Shown in pieces: positions 35,389-45,710 of a stretch of 64,000 bases of DNA (within the stretch, counting starts at the first letter, position 1; every line of letters begins with the position of its first letter). Under the pieces are notes generated by a model. The model worked only from the letters and a program-made list of their open reading frames with translations, made no database searches and was not told the DNA's origin. Source of the DNA: Lachnospiraceae bacterium (GTDB lineage: Bacteria > Bacillota > Clostridia > Lachnospirales > Lachnospiraceae); the NCBI GenBank assembly GCA_015057555.1, contig SVEC01000011.1, forward strand, positions 1 to 64,000, given 5' to 3'. The translations under genes were made by a program, and so were the position numbers.

Positions 35389-38300
35389 CTGCATCCACCT
35401 CCTTCTTATTAATTCCAAGCTCCTCTTCCATACAATTTATAATTCCTGGCGTATCCATAACCCTGTCACCATACTTTAGGAACTTATAAGAGTTGCCACC
35501 ATATTTTTCATCAAATCTACAGCATGCTGAATACGGGCAATAGGTACATGCTGTATTCCTTGATTCATTAAGAGGTGTCTTTGCTATATTCCCATTCAAA
35601 ATCTCCATGGCCAAATCCTTTGCCTTCTTATCCGCATACTGAATTACTGTATCAAAAGCGCTGTTTTTATTCTCAAGACCATAGAGCTTTAACTTCTTAG
35701 CTCTCTCCTTATCCACATCAGCCTCATTCTTTACATTAATATAAGGGTCCTCCATACCATAATAATACATACCCTCTGGAATTATCTTAGTATTCTCGGT
35801 TACTCCCTCAAGACCTGTCTTTGCATTAAGAATATCCTTCATAATTCCAGTGTAAATAGCCAGCTGAAGTTGCACACCATCATAAATTTTATTTAGCTTA
35901 ATATCCTGGTTACTTGACTTGTAATCTACAACCCTGTATCTCAAGGAATCCTGCTCCGAAGAATACAAGACATCTGTTCTGTCAATCTTACCTCTAAGCT
36001 GCATTGACTTATCCTCGTCTAGAGCAACTAACACATTAAACTTCTCCTCAAAAAGCTCTGGTCTAAGATAATTTCCTTCCTTCATACCACTTAATACAGC
36101 TATTGTTCTCTTTCCTATACGATATAGTTCTTCCTTTAGCGTATCATATCTCCCACCCTCAAGCTCTCTTCCTCCAAGTTCCTTTTCCCAGGCCACATCA
36201 ATATGAGCTTGCAACAGCTTATCTCTATCCTGTTCAGATATTGCATCCCAGTTGTTATCCAGTCTAGCACGAACATAGCTAAACATACTCTCCATTGCTG
36301 TGTGAAGAATATTTCCAGTATCCCTGTCATCTACCTTATACAGTTCTCTTTCATCAATTCCTAGAGTATATCTCAGAAAATATGAATACGGACACTTTGC
36401 ATACTGCTCTAGCTTAGATACTGATTGTTTCATCATACTCTCCATTATCAAATCAGTAACCTGTGAGCGAAGCTTTTCTGGCACATTAGAATATGCTAGA
36501 GCATTATGTATCTCAGCTATAGTTCTATCACCATACTCACCCTTATATGCCTCATATAATGACGCAAGCTTAGATATATCCTTAAAATCCTCTAATATAA
36601 GCTGTTTTTGAAGTTCATCCACAAGATATTCCCTAGTTGCTTTAGCAGTTGTAACTCCTAGTTCCTTTATTGTCTCAACTCTTAGCTTAGTAAATAGTCC
36701 TGTTAATCTATCTACTACATAAGATGGAGCAATAGGCTTATTGTCACTATTCATATTAGTATAGGATATATATAGCTTATCTGAAGGGGCCGTCATATTA
36801 GAATACAAGTACAACTGCTCCACAAAGGAATTAACCTTATCTGTAGGAGCCAGCTCCACTCCAAGCTCCTGTAGCTTCTCCTTTTCCTTCTCCGTAATAA
36901 TTCCTGTAGAGGATGGATTTGATGGAATAACTCCCTCATTTGCATCAATAATAAACAACACCTTAACATTGTCCAATCTAGTTCTAGTAATATCGCCCAC
37001 TAAAACCATATCAAGCTTACTTGGTATCATACCAAGATTAAGTTCCTTTAGACCCACCTCCAAGATATCTATAAACTCTCTTATATCAAGGCAGTCTTCA
37101 CCCATAATATTCTCTAGCTTATCTAATACATCTAAAAGCTTTTCATATAGTCCTTTATTTTCCTTTAGCTTATCAGCAAACTCCAAGGTTTCCATCAGTT
37201 TTCTAATGGCCTTAGTATAGTTTCCAACCTCTGCTTTCTTTGTTGCAACAGCCTTTTTAAATGGTTTGATTACATCAAGAAAACTATCCTTAGCCTCAAA
37301 GTTGATTTCTTCACCTGCGATTTTCCACACTCTGTTCCAACGATTGTAACCCTTTATTCCCTTCGCTAAAACATAGTTTTCCAACTCTTCTACATCCTCA
37401 TAGGAAATATCCTGGACAACTCCTGATTTGAGAAACGAGAATACACTATCATAAGAAAAATCATCCTCTAATATCCTTAAAACATGACCTATGCTGTCTA
37501 TACAAGCATTATTCTTAATTGGTGGTGTGTAATCCAAGAAATAAGGAATATCATATAGTGGAAATATTTGGCTAACCGCTGAAACATTCTTTTCAAAATT
37601 ACCAGAAACTATGGCTATATCCTTATATCTATGTTTCCCAGCTTTAACTAAGCTGAAAATAACCTCAGCAACACCCTTGAGCTGTGTTCTAGGGGTCTGA
37701 TATGCATTTAAAGTTATATTTTCTACGGATTCGTTATATATGTCATATGGATATCTAAATATGTTCTTCTCTAGATGAAGCAAATCCCTCTTATCTTCAG
37801 ACCATCGTTTAGGCTCATAAAAGCCTACACAAATATCAGCCTCAAGAGGTACCTGTTTTTCTCTGGCAAGCTGCTTAAGGGAATTGAGAGTTTTATCGGT
37901 GAGATAAAATAACTCATGTTCAGATAACCCTCCCTTAAATGTCTTCTTATATGAAGGTTCATCAATGGTGTGAACACTATATACCTTTACGGCATTACAA
38001 ATAAGGGTTCCTATAAGCTTTAGCTGTATAGGAGTAAAGCCTGTAAACCCATCCATGACAATAACACTATTTTTTATAAGCTCTGAACTACTGGCAAAAT
38101 CCCTTAAAAGCTCAGTAAGCTGTTCTGCAACAATATACTCCGAAGCGATTTTCTCCTGAAAAGCAGTAACTATAATCTCCATATCCTGAAGCTTGTCTAA
38201 TAGAACGCTTTGGTCTTCATTAGTTTTCATATCAGCAATTACCTTTCTTAGTTCCTCCACAGAAAAGTCATACTGATAGAACTCAGACATGAGAGATTTT

Positions 38301-38665
38301 ACCTCATCCACAAATCCTTTCTTATTGAGGCAGTTTTTGTACACCTTAAGCTGCTCCTTAACTTCACCTGCAACTCTTCTTACAAGCATAGATTTTCCAA
38401 AATCCTCTAAAACCTTATTTGTCTTAATATTAAGCTCATCAAACACTCTATAAGCCAAACGGTTAAAGCCTATAACATCGATATTTAAGGTTCCACCGTT
38501 TGGATGAAGCAAAACCATCTTTCTCTGAAGTGCAAGGGAATACTGTTCTGGCACAAGAAGAATGTAATTCAATTCTGGATGCTCCATAGATTCTTTAATT
38601 ATTTTCTCATAAATATAATGGGACTTTCCGCCACCGGAAGGTCCCAATACAAATTGAAGTGACAT
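35378..38665 (-). CDS. addB: ATP-dependent helicase/nuclease subunit B
   Basis: Second subunit of AddAB. N-terminal P-loop LGPSGGGKSHYI; a RecB-like nuclease domain near the C-terminus with YRVVDYKSS; and the iron-sulfur Cys set, one in QYAKCPYSYFL and three in CTYCPYSACC, which closes the nuclease lobe in this family. Length 1095 aa is usual. Lies directly upstream of addA, in the usual order. Confidence 0.95.
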   Translation of the reverse strand: MSLQFVLGPSGGGKSHYIYEKIIKESMEHPELNYILLVPEQYSLALQRKMVLLHPNGGTLNIDVIGFNRLAYRVFDELNIKTNKVLEDFGKSMLVRRVAGEVKEQLKVYKNCLNKKGFVDEVKSLMSEFYQYDFSVEELRKVIADMKTNEDQSVLLDKLQDMEIIVTAFQEKIASEYIVAEQLTELLRDFASSSELIKNSVIVMDGFTGFTPIQLKLIGTLICNAVKVYSVHTIDEPSYKKTFKGGLSEHELFYLTDKTLNSLKQLAREKQVPLEADICVGFYEPKRWSEDKRDLLHLEKNIFRYPYDIYNESVENITLNAYQTPRTQLKGVAEVIFSLVKAGKHRYKDIAIVSGNFEKNVSAVSQIFPLYDIPYFLDYTPPIKNNACIDSIGHVLRILEDDFSYDSVFSFLKSGVVQDISYEDVEELENYVLAKGIKGYNRWNRVWKIAGEEINFEAKDSFLDVIKPFKKAVATKKAEVGNYTKAIRKLMETLEFADKLKENKGLYEKLLDVLDKLENIMGEDCLDIREFIDILEVGLKELNLGMIPSKLDMVLVGDITRTRLDNVKVLFIIDANEGVIPSNPSSTGIITEKEKEKLQELGVELAPTDKVNSFVEQLYLYSNMTAPSDKLYISYTNMNSDNKPIAPSYVVDRLTGLFTKLRVETIKELGVTTAKATREYLVDELQKQLILEDFKDISKLASLYEAYKGEYGDRTIAEIHNALAYSNVPEKLRSQVTDLIMESMMKQSVSKLEQYAKCPYSYFLRYTLGIDERELYKVDDRDTGNILHTAMESMFSYVRARLDNNWDAISEQDRDKLLQAHIDVAWEKELGGRELEGGRYDTLKEELYRIGKRTIAVLSGMKEGNYLRPELFEEKFNVLVALDEDKSMQLRGKIDRTDVLYSSEQDSLRYRVVDYKSSNQDIKLNKIYDGVQLQLAIYTGIMKDILNAKTGLEGVTENTKIIPEGMYYYGMEDPYINVKNEADVDKERAKKLKLYGLENKNSAFDTVIQYADKKAKDLAMEILNGNIAKTPLNESRNTACTYCPYSACCRFDEKYGGNSYKFLKYGDRVMDTPGIINCMEEELGINKKEVDADAK

Positions 38666-38701
38666 GTTTCTCTCCTTAATCTGTAATACTAACGTGAATA
38701 C

Positions 38702-39778
38702 TTACCCCTGATACTCCACAGCTATCTTCTTAAGCTTATCTTGGCTTACTTTAAAACACTGTATAAGTTTAGGTGAAAATGTACCACACTCACCCTCAAC
38801 TATCATCTCACAGGCTCTGTCAAAACCAACAGCCTTTCTATACACTGTGTCGCACATCAAAGCATCAAAGGCCTCCGTAACTGAAACTATCTGAGCTGAT
38901 ATAGGAATCTCATCCCCAGTCAAACCTTCCGGATATCCAGAACCATCATATCTCTCATGATGATATCTGCATATCTCGTAGCTATAACGATAATAAACCT
39001 CCTCCTGATAACGGGAAACCGCCTCAAGCATCTCACAGCCCTTAGTAGTATGAGACTTTATAATATCAAATTCATCAGCTGTCAGTTTTCCTGCCTTAAG
39101 AACAATACTGTCCGGTATTAGAAGCTTTCCAATATCATGCATACTTGATGCGGATGCAATATAATTAACCTGTTCACTATCAAGCTGATATTCCTTGAAA
39201 AATGTAGCAACAGCCTCACCAAGTATAAGAGTGTATTCCTTAACTCTTCTAATATGATTATTATCCTCTATACCTCTAAACTCAATAATAGTACCTATCA
39301 TATCAAGAATATTATCATTAAGCTTCCTAAGCATATCTGCCTGATATGTAAGCTCACGATTCTGCTGGATTACCTTCTTCTCTAGCCACTTTCTCTCTGC
39401 ATATGTATTAACCACATTATCCACCTTAGCCTTAGCCGACCTAGTGTTATATGGTGGTCTTAAGAACGCAGCAGCACCCTTATCATAATACATCTTAGTA
39501 AGTTCACTGGTTCTATCCGCCATAACAAGTACAGGAACATACTTAGTAATCTTCTTGTTTCGAAGAGCATCCATAACCTTCTCTGCTGATATCTTAGGAA
39601 TATCTGCATCAAGAATTATAGCCGAAAGTCTCTTAAAATAATCTGCAACCTTCTTAAGAAGCTGCTCACCATCAGACACCATAATCACATTATATGCACC
39701 TGTGAGCAAGGTTTGAAGCTCCTGGGCTCTAGTTTCATTACTATCTGCAATTATAATATTTCTCTTCTTACCATCCAT
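38702..39778 (-). CDS. Response regulator with HD-GYP domain
   Basis: An N-terminal receiver (IIIADSNETRAQEL; phospho-acceptor Asp in AIILDADIPK; KYVPVLVMADR) joined to an HD-GYP phosphodiesterase domain: MHDIGKLLIPD, IIKSHTTKGCEML, CRYHHERYDGSGYPEGL and SVTEAFDALM. HD-GYP proteins hydrolyse cyclic di-GMP or related dinucleotides, so this is a likely phospho-regulated phosphodiesterase. The kinase partner is unknown. It lies downstream of a FapA-like gene on the same strand. Confidence 0.9.
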   Translation of the reverse strand: MDGKKRNIIIADSNETRAQELQTLLTGAYNVIMVSDGEQLLKKVADYFKRLSAIILDADIPKISAEKVMDALRNKKITKYVPVLVMADRTSELTKMYYDKGAAAFLRPPYNTRSAKAKVDNVVNTYAERKWLEKKVIQQNRELTYQADMLRKLNDNILDMIGTIIEFRGIEDNNHIRRVKEYTLILGEAVATFFKEYQLDSEQVNYIASASSMHDIGKLLIPDSIVLKAGKLTADEFDIIKSHTTKGCEMLEAVSRYQEEVYYRYSYEICRYHHERYDGSGYPEGLTGDEIPISAQIVSVTEAFDALMCDTVYRKAVGFDRACEMIVEGECGTFSPKLIQCFKVSQDKLKKIAVEYQG

Positions 39779-39841
39779 AATATACCTCCATAAGTCCTAT
39801 AAAACGCCCTTGCTATGTATATTCTATCCGTATTATGTAAA

Positions 39842-42247
39842 CTATTTTGCAGTGTATTCTTCATCATCCAGAGAGAACATCATAAGCTTATTATTTTGTC
39901 TTCTAAAGAATACCTCACAAACTATATCCGTCAAAGCTAAGCTTCTATCATCAACCTTTATTATTACTCCCGGATAAGCATAATTTTTAACTCTAACACC
40001 AATACTTGTTACTGCTCGTTCCTTTTTCTTAGTATACTCGTTCAGCTCTGCCTTGAGGATTTCCAGGTCATGAAGCTTACCCACCAAAGACGCCTGAACA
40101 TTTTGAAATAAAGTCAAACTCTTAAGCTCATCTGAAGTCCTGCTACCTATAAGTCTTTCCATCTCTTGCTTAAGGACTAAAGCCTTCTTAGATGCTTCCT
40201 CAATCTCTGCATCCATGTCTTTAATCCTCTGCTTATAAAATTTATTAGCTCCTATCTCGAATACTGTCTTAATCTCCGCCTGATTACCAATTACAGAAGC
40301 ATTAATACCATAGATTGCATAGGTTACACCACCTACTATAGCACCCTTTTCACCAGATACATTAATCTGATTCATAGCTATGCTCTCGCAGTTAAGTATA
40401 TAATTACTCTCAATGTTATTGTCAGCACGAAGAATAATATTCTCAAAATATTTACCGTAAATATTTCTACCAGCCTTAATCATACCCTCATCCCTACCAG
40501 ATACACCTGAACGAATAAGTACATCATTGCCAGCTTTAATCACTGCAGCTTCAACATTACCATCTATAATTATGTTTCCATCAGCCTCTATAGTAACTCC
40601 ACTACCCACGAAGCCACTTACGTGAACATCTCCATTAAATCTGATATTACCAGAGGAGGCCGTAACATCTCCCTTCACATGATAAAGATTTGATATCTTA
40701 ATAGTGTAATTATTATAAGAGATACTTCCACTTAAGGCAGCCACATAGGTAATGCCATCATCTAGTAATCTAAATCCACTTCCTGAAATTCTAGGTGGAT
40801 TCTTGCCCTTTATTGGGGTTATAAGCTTACCCTTTACTGTAAAACCATAGTTACCACTAGTTGCCGGATAGAACACTGCAATCTTCTGTCCCTCCTCAAC
40901 TAATTCAAACAAATCCACATTCTTATAATCCACAGAGCCATCACTCTTTACCTTAGGCATAGTAGGTAGCTCTGTTTTAAACATAAAGTAGTAATAACCA
41001 TCCTTGCCGTGAACAGCAGGGGTACCCTCTGCCACCACAACTCTACCACTTTCTGGCACAAAACCTGTAGCAAGTCTCTCTATAACCTGTTCCTTTATAC
41101 CTTGCTTAATACCATTTGACTCAAATAATCTCTCTATCTTAGCTCTGGTAACTATAAGCTGACCAGTAGTCTTAGGAAATACAAGCTCTGCCACCATCTC
41201 ATCGCTAGTAAGTTCTATGAATATGTCAACACCTGTTATATCTTCATTATTAAATATTTGAGGCATGTCATTCTTAAATAAATCCTCATCCACAAATCCC
41301 TCATCTACCATCGGCTGATTATCCTTAGTGTCATTTGCCTCCGGCTGAACAAGTCCTACAGCTGCTGCCTTTCTTGCCTCACGCTCTCGTCTTGCATTTT
41401 CTTCCGCTGCTTCCCTATCCACTATTAGCTGTTCTCTCTTTCTTCGCATATCAACAGCACTCCACAATTGAGAAGCATAGGAAAATACATCTAGCTTATC
41501 CTCTAGACCTAATCTAATCTCTCTCATCTGCTTTGCATTAAAATTAGCATTAGAATACCAGAAGATATCTACACCGTTCATGATACCCAGTCGTATCTCC
41601 TGCATCTGCATCCAATTATAGGTTATATCATTGTAAGCACTAATATCGATTCCCGCCCTAAGACCATAGCGTATTTCACGCATCTGGGCGCCTGAAAGTA
41701 GAGGATTCTCGTACTCCGTTATATTTAGATTATATTTGATACCTTTTCTAAGTTCGTCAAGCTGATAACTATCATAGCCCTGATCTACAAAGCTATCTAG
41801 ATTAACCTTATCTAGCTTTGCCTTTCGAACAACCTGAAGAATAGATCTGTTTAGTCCTCTCTTCACATAAGGCATAAGGTTAATATTATCCATAAGTCCT
41901 TTTCGGATCTCACGCATAATAAGATGATTGATATCTCTATCTCTGTAGATAGACACATCCACCTTCTCCTCTAAGCCTCGTCTAATTTCTCTCATCTGGA
42001 ACCAGTCAAAGAACACATCGGAATAAAGACTTATGTCAACCTTTGAAATAAGTCCCTTTCTAAGCTCTGCCATCTGGAAAAAAATATATCTTCTCTTAGC
42101 GTACTGCCTAACATCTACTCCTGCCTTAAGACCAAGCTCAATCTCAGCCAGCTGAAATGCATCAAAACCTTGGCATTCATATTCTTCCATACGCTCCTTT
42201 ACAGAAAAGCTTGATTCACTTTTGAACATATTTTCCTTATCCCCCAT
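39842..42247 (-). CDS. FapA-like (DUF342) protein with N-terminal 26-residue repeats
   Basis: The N-terminal ~270 residues hold nine degenerate 26-residue repeats of the form QMREIRxGLxxxVDVxxY. A basic coiled-coil linker (about 270-295) follows, then a FapA/DUF342 module with a right-handed beta-helix signature (VKGDVTASSGNIRFNGDV, VTIEADGNIIIDGNVEAA, AGNDVLIRSGVSG) and a coiled coil (MDAEIEEASKKALVLKQEMER). DUF342 proteins are polymer-forming or scaffold-like; function is uncertain. GGAGG selects the ATG at 42247 rather than 42262. Confidence 0.85.
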   Translation of the reverse strand: MGDKENMFKSESSFSVKERMEEYECQGFDAFQLAEIELGLKAGVDVRQYAKRRYIFFQMAELRKGLISKVDISLYSDVFFDWFQMREIRRGLEEKVDVSIYRDRDINHLIMREIRKGLMDNINLMPYVKRGLNRSILQVVRKAKLDKVNLDSFVDQGYDSYQLDELRKGIKYNLNITEYENPLLSGAQMREIRYGLRAGIDISAYNDITYNWMQMQEIRLGIMNGVDIFWYSNANFNAKQMREIRLGLEDKLDVFSYASQLWSAVDMRRKREQLIVDREAAEENARREREARKAAAVGLVQPEANDTKDNQPMVDEGFVDEDLFKNDMPQIFNNEDITGVDIFIELTSDEMVAELVFPKTTGQLIVTRAKIERLFESNGIKQGIKEQVIERLATGFVPESGRVVVAEGTPAVHGKDGYYYFMFKTELPTMPKVKSDGSVDYKNVDLFELVEEGQKIAVFYPATSGNYGFTVKGKLITPIKGKNPPRISGSGFRLLDDGITYVAALSGSISYNNYTIKISNLYHVKGDVTASSGNIRFNGDVHVSGFVGSGVTIEADGNIIIDGNVEAAVIKAGNDVLIRSGVSGRDEGMIKAGRNIYGKYFENIILRADNNIESNYILNCESIAMNQINVSGEKGAIVGGVTYAIYGINASVIGNQAEIKTVFEIGANKFYKQRIKDMDAEIEEASKKALVLKQEMERLIGSRTSDELKSLTLFQNVQASLVGKLHDLEILKAELNEYTKKKERAVTSIGVRVKNYAYPGVIIKVDDRSLALTDIVCEVFFRRQNNKLMMFSLDDEEYTAK

Positions 42248-42305
42248 ACATGATTCCTCCAAAAGTTAAATCCCGTGTTCTATTCCCATAATATCCTATA
42301 TATTA

Positions 42306-42334
42306 ATTATATTATGTAAATGAAATCTTTTCAA
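42306..42334 (-). promoter_or_regulatory. Sigma-A promoter of the FapA-like gene
   Basis: TTGAAA, 17 bases, TATAAT on the minus strand, about 60 bases before the start codon. Confidence 0.8.
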
Positions 42335-42415
42335 TAAAATATGTTTACATACACTATATATTTCGACATGTTTTACTGTTTTCAATATATTTTTTCTTTC
42401 ATGGTTTATGCATTA

Positions 42416-42444
42416 TTTAAATATCGTGAGAATATAAATATAAT
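42416..42444 (+). promoter_or_regulatory. Candidate sigma-A promoter of the FMN_bind-like gene
   Basis: TTTAAA, 17 bases, TATAAT, 23 bases before the start codon of 42468..42941. The -35 is 4 of 6 to consensus. Confidence 0.55.
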
Positions 42445-42467
42445 AATCTATATGAGAGGTAAAGACT

Positions 42468-42941
42468 ATGTCATCAAAAACTAAAATTGTTGTATTGAAG
42501 TCCAAGGAACTAATCTATACCGGTATATTTATCCTCTTGGGAATTCTGCTTATAGTTTTACTTATCTACATGTTCTCCCCTAAGAAGGATACAAAAAACA
42601 AACAGATTATAACCACAGAGACAGCTACTACTACCGAGAGCCTAGAAACCTTCTCTGGCTATACCCCGGGAGTATATACCTCAGAGCTTAACCTAGGTGG
42701 CTCAACGCTTCTACTCTCAGTATCTGTAGACGGCGACCGTGTAACAGGTGTTGCCATCGACAATATGGACGAAACTCTAACTGCAATGTATCCTCTGGTT
42801 CAGCCTTCCCTAGACGAGATAAACAACCAGATTGGTATGGTTTCATCCATAAAGGACATTACATATTCTTCTGACAACAAATACACCACAATTCTTATAC
42901 TGGATGCCATTGATGACGCCCTTAAAGATGCAAGTAGATAG
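42468..42941 (+). CDS. Membrane-anchored protein with FMN_bind-like domain
   Basis: One N-terminal TM helix (about 16-35) with a short cytoplasmic start, a Thr-rich linker (TTETATTTES) and an extracytoplasmic domain beginning GYTPGVYTSELNLGGSTLLL then VSVDGDRVTGVAIDN. This pattern resembles FMN-binding domains, but the flavinylation Thr motif (S/T-G-A-T) is not found, so it may not carry covalent FMN. The domain assignment is tentative. AGAGG precedes the ATG and a bidirectional terminator overlaps the end. Confidence 0.6.
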   Translation: MSSKTKIVVLKSKELIYTGIFILLGILLIVLLIYMFSPKKDTKNKQIITTETATTTESLETFSGYTPGVYTSELNLGGSTLLLSVSVDGDRVTGVAIDNMDETLTAMYPLVQPSLDEINNQIGMVSSIKDITYSSDNKYTTILILDAIDDALKDASR

Positions 42942-42942
42942 T

Positions 42943-42974
42943 AAAAAAGCATAGGCTTTCGCCTATGCTTTTTT
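42943..42974. terminator. Bidirectional terminator
   Basis: AAAAAAGCATAGGC-TTTC-GCCTATGCTTTTTT is a perfect 14-bp stem with A and T tails, between convergent genes; it includes the stop codon of the gene at 42963. Confidence 0.93.
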
Positions 42975-43646
42975 CACGATTTCTCCACCAGTCTTATAAA
43001 TACTATTCTCTGGCACTATTCCTCTAACTGGTGACAGTGGATAAATATTTGAATTCTTACCAATAACTGTTCCCGGATTAAGAACTGAGTTACAGCCCAC
43101 CTCTACACAGTCACCCAGCATTGCTCCAAACTTTTTACGACCAGTATCTAAATCAACGGTCTTATCCTGTGATTTGACGTGAACCAAAGTCTTGTCACTC
43201 TTAACATTTGAAGTGATAGAGCCTGCCCCCATATGAGACCTGTATCCTAATATAGAATCACCTACATAGTTGTAATGTGGCACCTGAACATTATTAAATA
43301 TAATAACATTCTTAAGCTCCGTCGAATTACCTACCACACAGTTTTCTCCCACCAAAGCACTACCTCTTACGAACGCACACTGTCTAACCTCGGTATTAGC
43401 CCCGATTATACATGGACCACCGATATATGCAGTAGCAAACACATTTGCAGTCTTATGTATCCACACATCCTCACTTGGATGGTCATAATCCTCCAAGCTA
43501 AGAGTCTTACCGTACTCTAATATAAAGTCTGATATATCTCCTAATGCCTCCCATGGATACTCATACTTTTCAAGCATTGGCTTAGCCACCGTATGCTCTA
43601 AGCTGTACATATTTTTTATCTTTATTTGCTCTAAAATCTCACTCAT
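42963..43646 (-). CDS. Left-handed beta-helix (hexapeptide) protein, GlmU C-terminal-like
   Basis: Hexapeptide repeats run from about residue 65 (VWIHKTANVFATAYIGGPCIIGANTEV) to 215 (VEVGCNSVLNPGTVIGKNSNIYPLSP). The region GDSILGYRSHMGAGSITSNVK is typical of UDP-sugar or GlmU-like acyl/nucleotidyltransferase beta-helices. The nucleotidyltransferase Rossmann domain is missing (227 aa), so acetyl transfer to a sugar or amino-sugar is more likely than nucleotidyl transfer. It lies 6 bases after topB and is probably co-transcribed. Confidence 0.78.
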   Translation of the reverse strand: MSEILEQIKIKNMYSLEHTVAKPMLEKYEYPWEALGDISDFILEYGKTLSLEDYDHPSEDVWIHKTANVFATAYIGGPCIIGANTEVRQCAFVRGSALVGENCVVGNSTELKNVIIFNNVQVPHYNYVGDSILGYRSHMGAGSITSNVKSDKTLVHVKSQDKTVDLDTGRKKFGAMLGDCVEVGCNSVLNPGTVIGKNSNIYPLSPVRGIVPENSIYKTGGEIVKKA

Positions 43647-43652
43647 AATCTA

Positions 43653-45671
43653 TCAGGCCTTTTTGCCTGCTCCCTTCTGGTAATATGGTTTGGTCTTATC
43701 AAATATATATGTAATATTATTCTGATTATTAAGTCCCTTTACCAAATTAGTATTATTGATAACAAAGGCTGTCATCTTGTTAGTGTAGTCCTCCTTGGTT
43801 ATGCTACCATCAGCCACACCTGTAAGTCCCTTCTCCCAGCTTGCAGTCATCTCAGCTCGAAGCAGACTGTTAATAGAATAATATACTACATCATAGATAA
43901 TCTCTCCTAAAAATGTAGGGGTTACTATCTGTGTCTTCTTGTTCAGGGCAATATATTTGTTGGTTACCAACTTGGTAATAATACTATCTCTGGTTGCTGA
44001 TGTACCTATGCCACTACCCTTAATCTGGCTACGCAACTCCTCGTCCTCGATAAGCTGTCCCGCATTCTCCATAGCAAGAATAAGAGTACCTGATGAATAT
44101 CTCTTAGGAGGTGTGGTCTCTCCCTCTTTGATATCCAAGCTACTTACAGGAAGCTTCTGTCCCTTCTTGAGAGCAGCCAATTCCTCTAAACGCTCTGGCG
44201 TAAGCTTATCCTCCTCACCCTTCTTTTCAGCTGGAATCCCAACGATATTGAGATATCCTGGTTTCTTAAGACGCTTGAAATTAGCATAAAAGCTTTCAGT
44301 CTTAGAATCTCCACCCTTAGTGACATCTCTGGTAAGAGTAAGGGAAACCTTCTCGTACTCTGCTGCAGGAAAGAATATACTCATAAATCTTTTTGCAATT
44401 ATATCATATACCTTCTTGCCTATATCTGACATACTTCCCAATGCTCCGAAGCCCTGTCCTGTAGGAATTATGGCATAGTGGTCAGTAATCTGCTTATCAT
44501 TTACATACTTTGATTTAGCAAGTCCCTTATACGCTTCCTTAGTCATAATGAGGTCTGCATATCCTGAGAGTGGACCGTAGTTTCTAAGTCCACCAACATT
44601 CTTGTGGATTTCCTTGGCTACTGCAGTAGATAATACTCTGGCATCTGTTCTCGGATATGTCACAAGCTTCTTCTCATAGAGCTCCTGAACTATAGCAAGA
44701 GTCTCTGATGGACTTATCTTAAACATTCTAGAGCAATCATTCTGAAGCTCTGCTAGATTATAAAGCATAGGTGGTGCCTTCTTCTCCACCTTCTTCTCCA
44801 CCTTAGCAACTGTAAGTTCCACCGGTGAATTCTGCTCCAAAAGATTTATCAGCTCCTCTGCAGTTTCCTTCTTCTTAAAGCCATTTTCCTTATAAAGAAG
44901 TGGCGACTCGTGGTATAACGAGCCCTCCACAGCCTTCCACTCTGCCTCAAATCCTTCTAGGGATGCCAATACCCTGTAAAATGGTGTAGGAACAAATTCA
45001 CGTATCTCCCTCTCCCTCTTAACAATCATACCCAGCACGCAGGTCATAACTCGACCAACCGCAATAACACATCTGTCTAAGCCCAGATACTGCCTCACAG
45101 TGTAACTATATTTTAGTGACAAAGCTCTAGAGAAATTAATACCCATAAGGTAATCCTCCTGAGCTCTAAGGTAGGCAGAATCACTAAGATTATCATACTC
45201 TGACAAATCCTTAGCTTCCTTTATACCTCTTAGTATTTCTTCCTCAGTTTGGGAATCAATCCACACTCTCTTCTTCTGCTTGTTCGGGCCAACCTCAGCC
45301 ATCATATCAACCAAGCGATATATGTACTCTCCCTCACGTCCCGAGTCGGTACATACATAGATGCAACCAACATCAGCACGCTTAAGCAGCTTCTTCACAA
45401 CATTAAACTGCTTAGAAGCACTAGGGATAATCTCATATTTGTAATTGTCTGGCACAAATGGGATGGTAGCCATAGCCCATTTCTTAAGATTTGGGTCATA
45501 AACCTCAGGATAACTCATAACCACCAGATGACCTACACACCAAGTAATAATAGAATCTCCTGACTCTATAAAACCCTCCTTGCTGCCTGCATTTGCGGGT
45601 CCATTTATTCCAAGCGCCTTAGCAAATTCCCTTGCCACACTTGGCTTCTCCGCGATATATAAATTCTTCAA
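43653..45671 (-). CDS. topB: DNA topoisomerase III (type IA)
   Basis: Relaxes and decatenates single-stranded DNA crossings. The Toprim start LYIAEKPSVAREFAKALGI, acidic VCTDSGREGEYIYRL and active-site Tyr in KLVTYPRTDARVL are seen; the end ATRDSIITKLVTNKYI is also family typical. At ~672 residues it matches TopB without extra zinc fingers. The start is the TTG at 45671, 7 bases after GGAGG; the track's start at 45692 is another TTG without a ribosome binding site. Confidence 0.95.
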   Translation of the reverse strand: MKNLYIAEKPSVAREFAKALGINGPANAGSKEGFIESGDSIITWCVGHLVVMSYPEVYDPNLKKWAMATIPFVPDNYKYEIIPSASKQFNVVKKLLKRADVGCIYVCTDSGREGEYIYRLVDMMAEVGPNKQKKRVWIDSQTEEEILRGIKEAKDLSEYDNLSDSAYLRAQEDYLMGINFSRALSLKYSYTVRQYLGLDRCVIAVGRVMTCVLGMIVKREREIREFVPTPFYRVLASLEGFEAEWKAVEGSLYHESPLLYKENGFKKKETAEELINLLEQNSPVELTVAKVEKKVEKKAPPMLYNLAELQNDCSRMFKISPSETLAIVQELYEKKLVTYPRTDARVLSTAVAKEIHKNVGGLRNYGPLSGYADLIMTKEAYKGLAKSKYVNDKQITDHYAIIPTGQGFGALGSMSDIGKKVYDIIAKRFMSIFFPAAEYEKVSLTLTRDVTKGGDSKTESFYANFKRLKKPGYLNIVGIPAEKKGEEDKLTPERLEELAALKKGQKLPVSSLDIKEGETTPPKRYSSGTLILAMENAGQLIEDEELRSQIKGSGIGTSATRDSIITKLVTNKYIALNKKTQIVTPTFLGEIIYDVVYYSINSLLRAEMTASWEKGLTGVADGSITKEDYTNKMTAFVINNTNLVKGLNNQNNITYIFDKTKPYYQKGAGKKA

Positions 45672-45710
45672 ATCATTTCCTCCAATGTACAACTAGTAAT
45701 AATTCAACCT

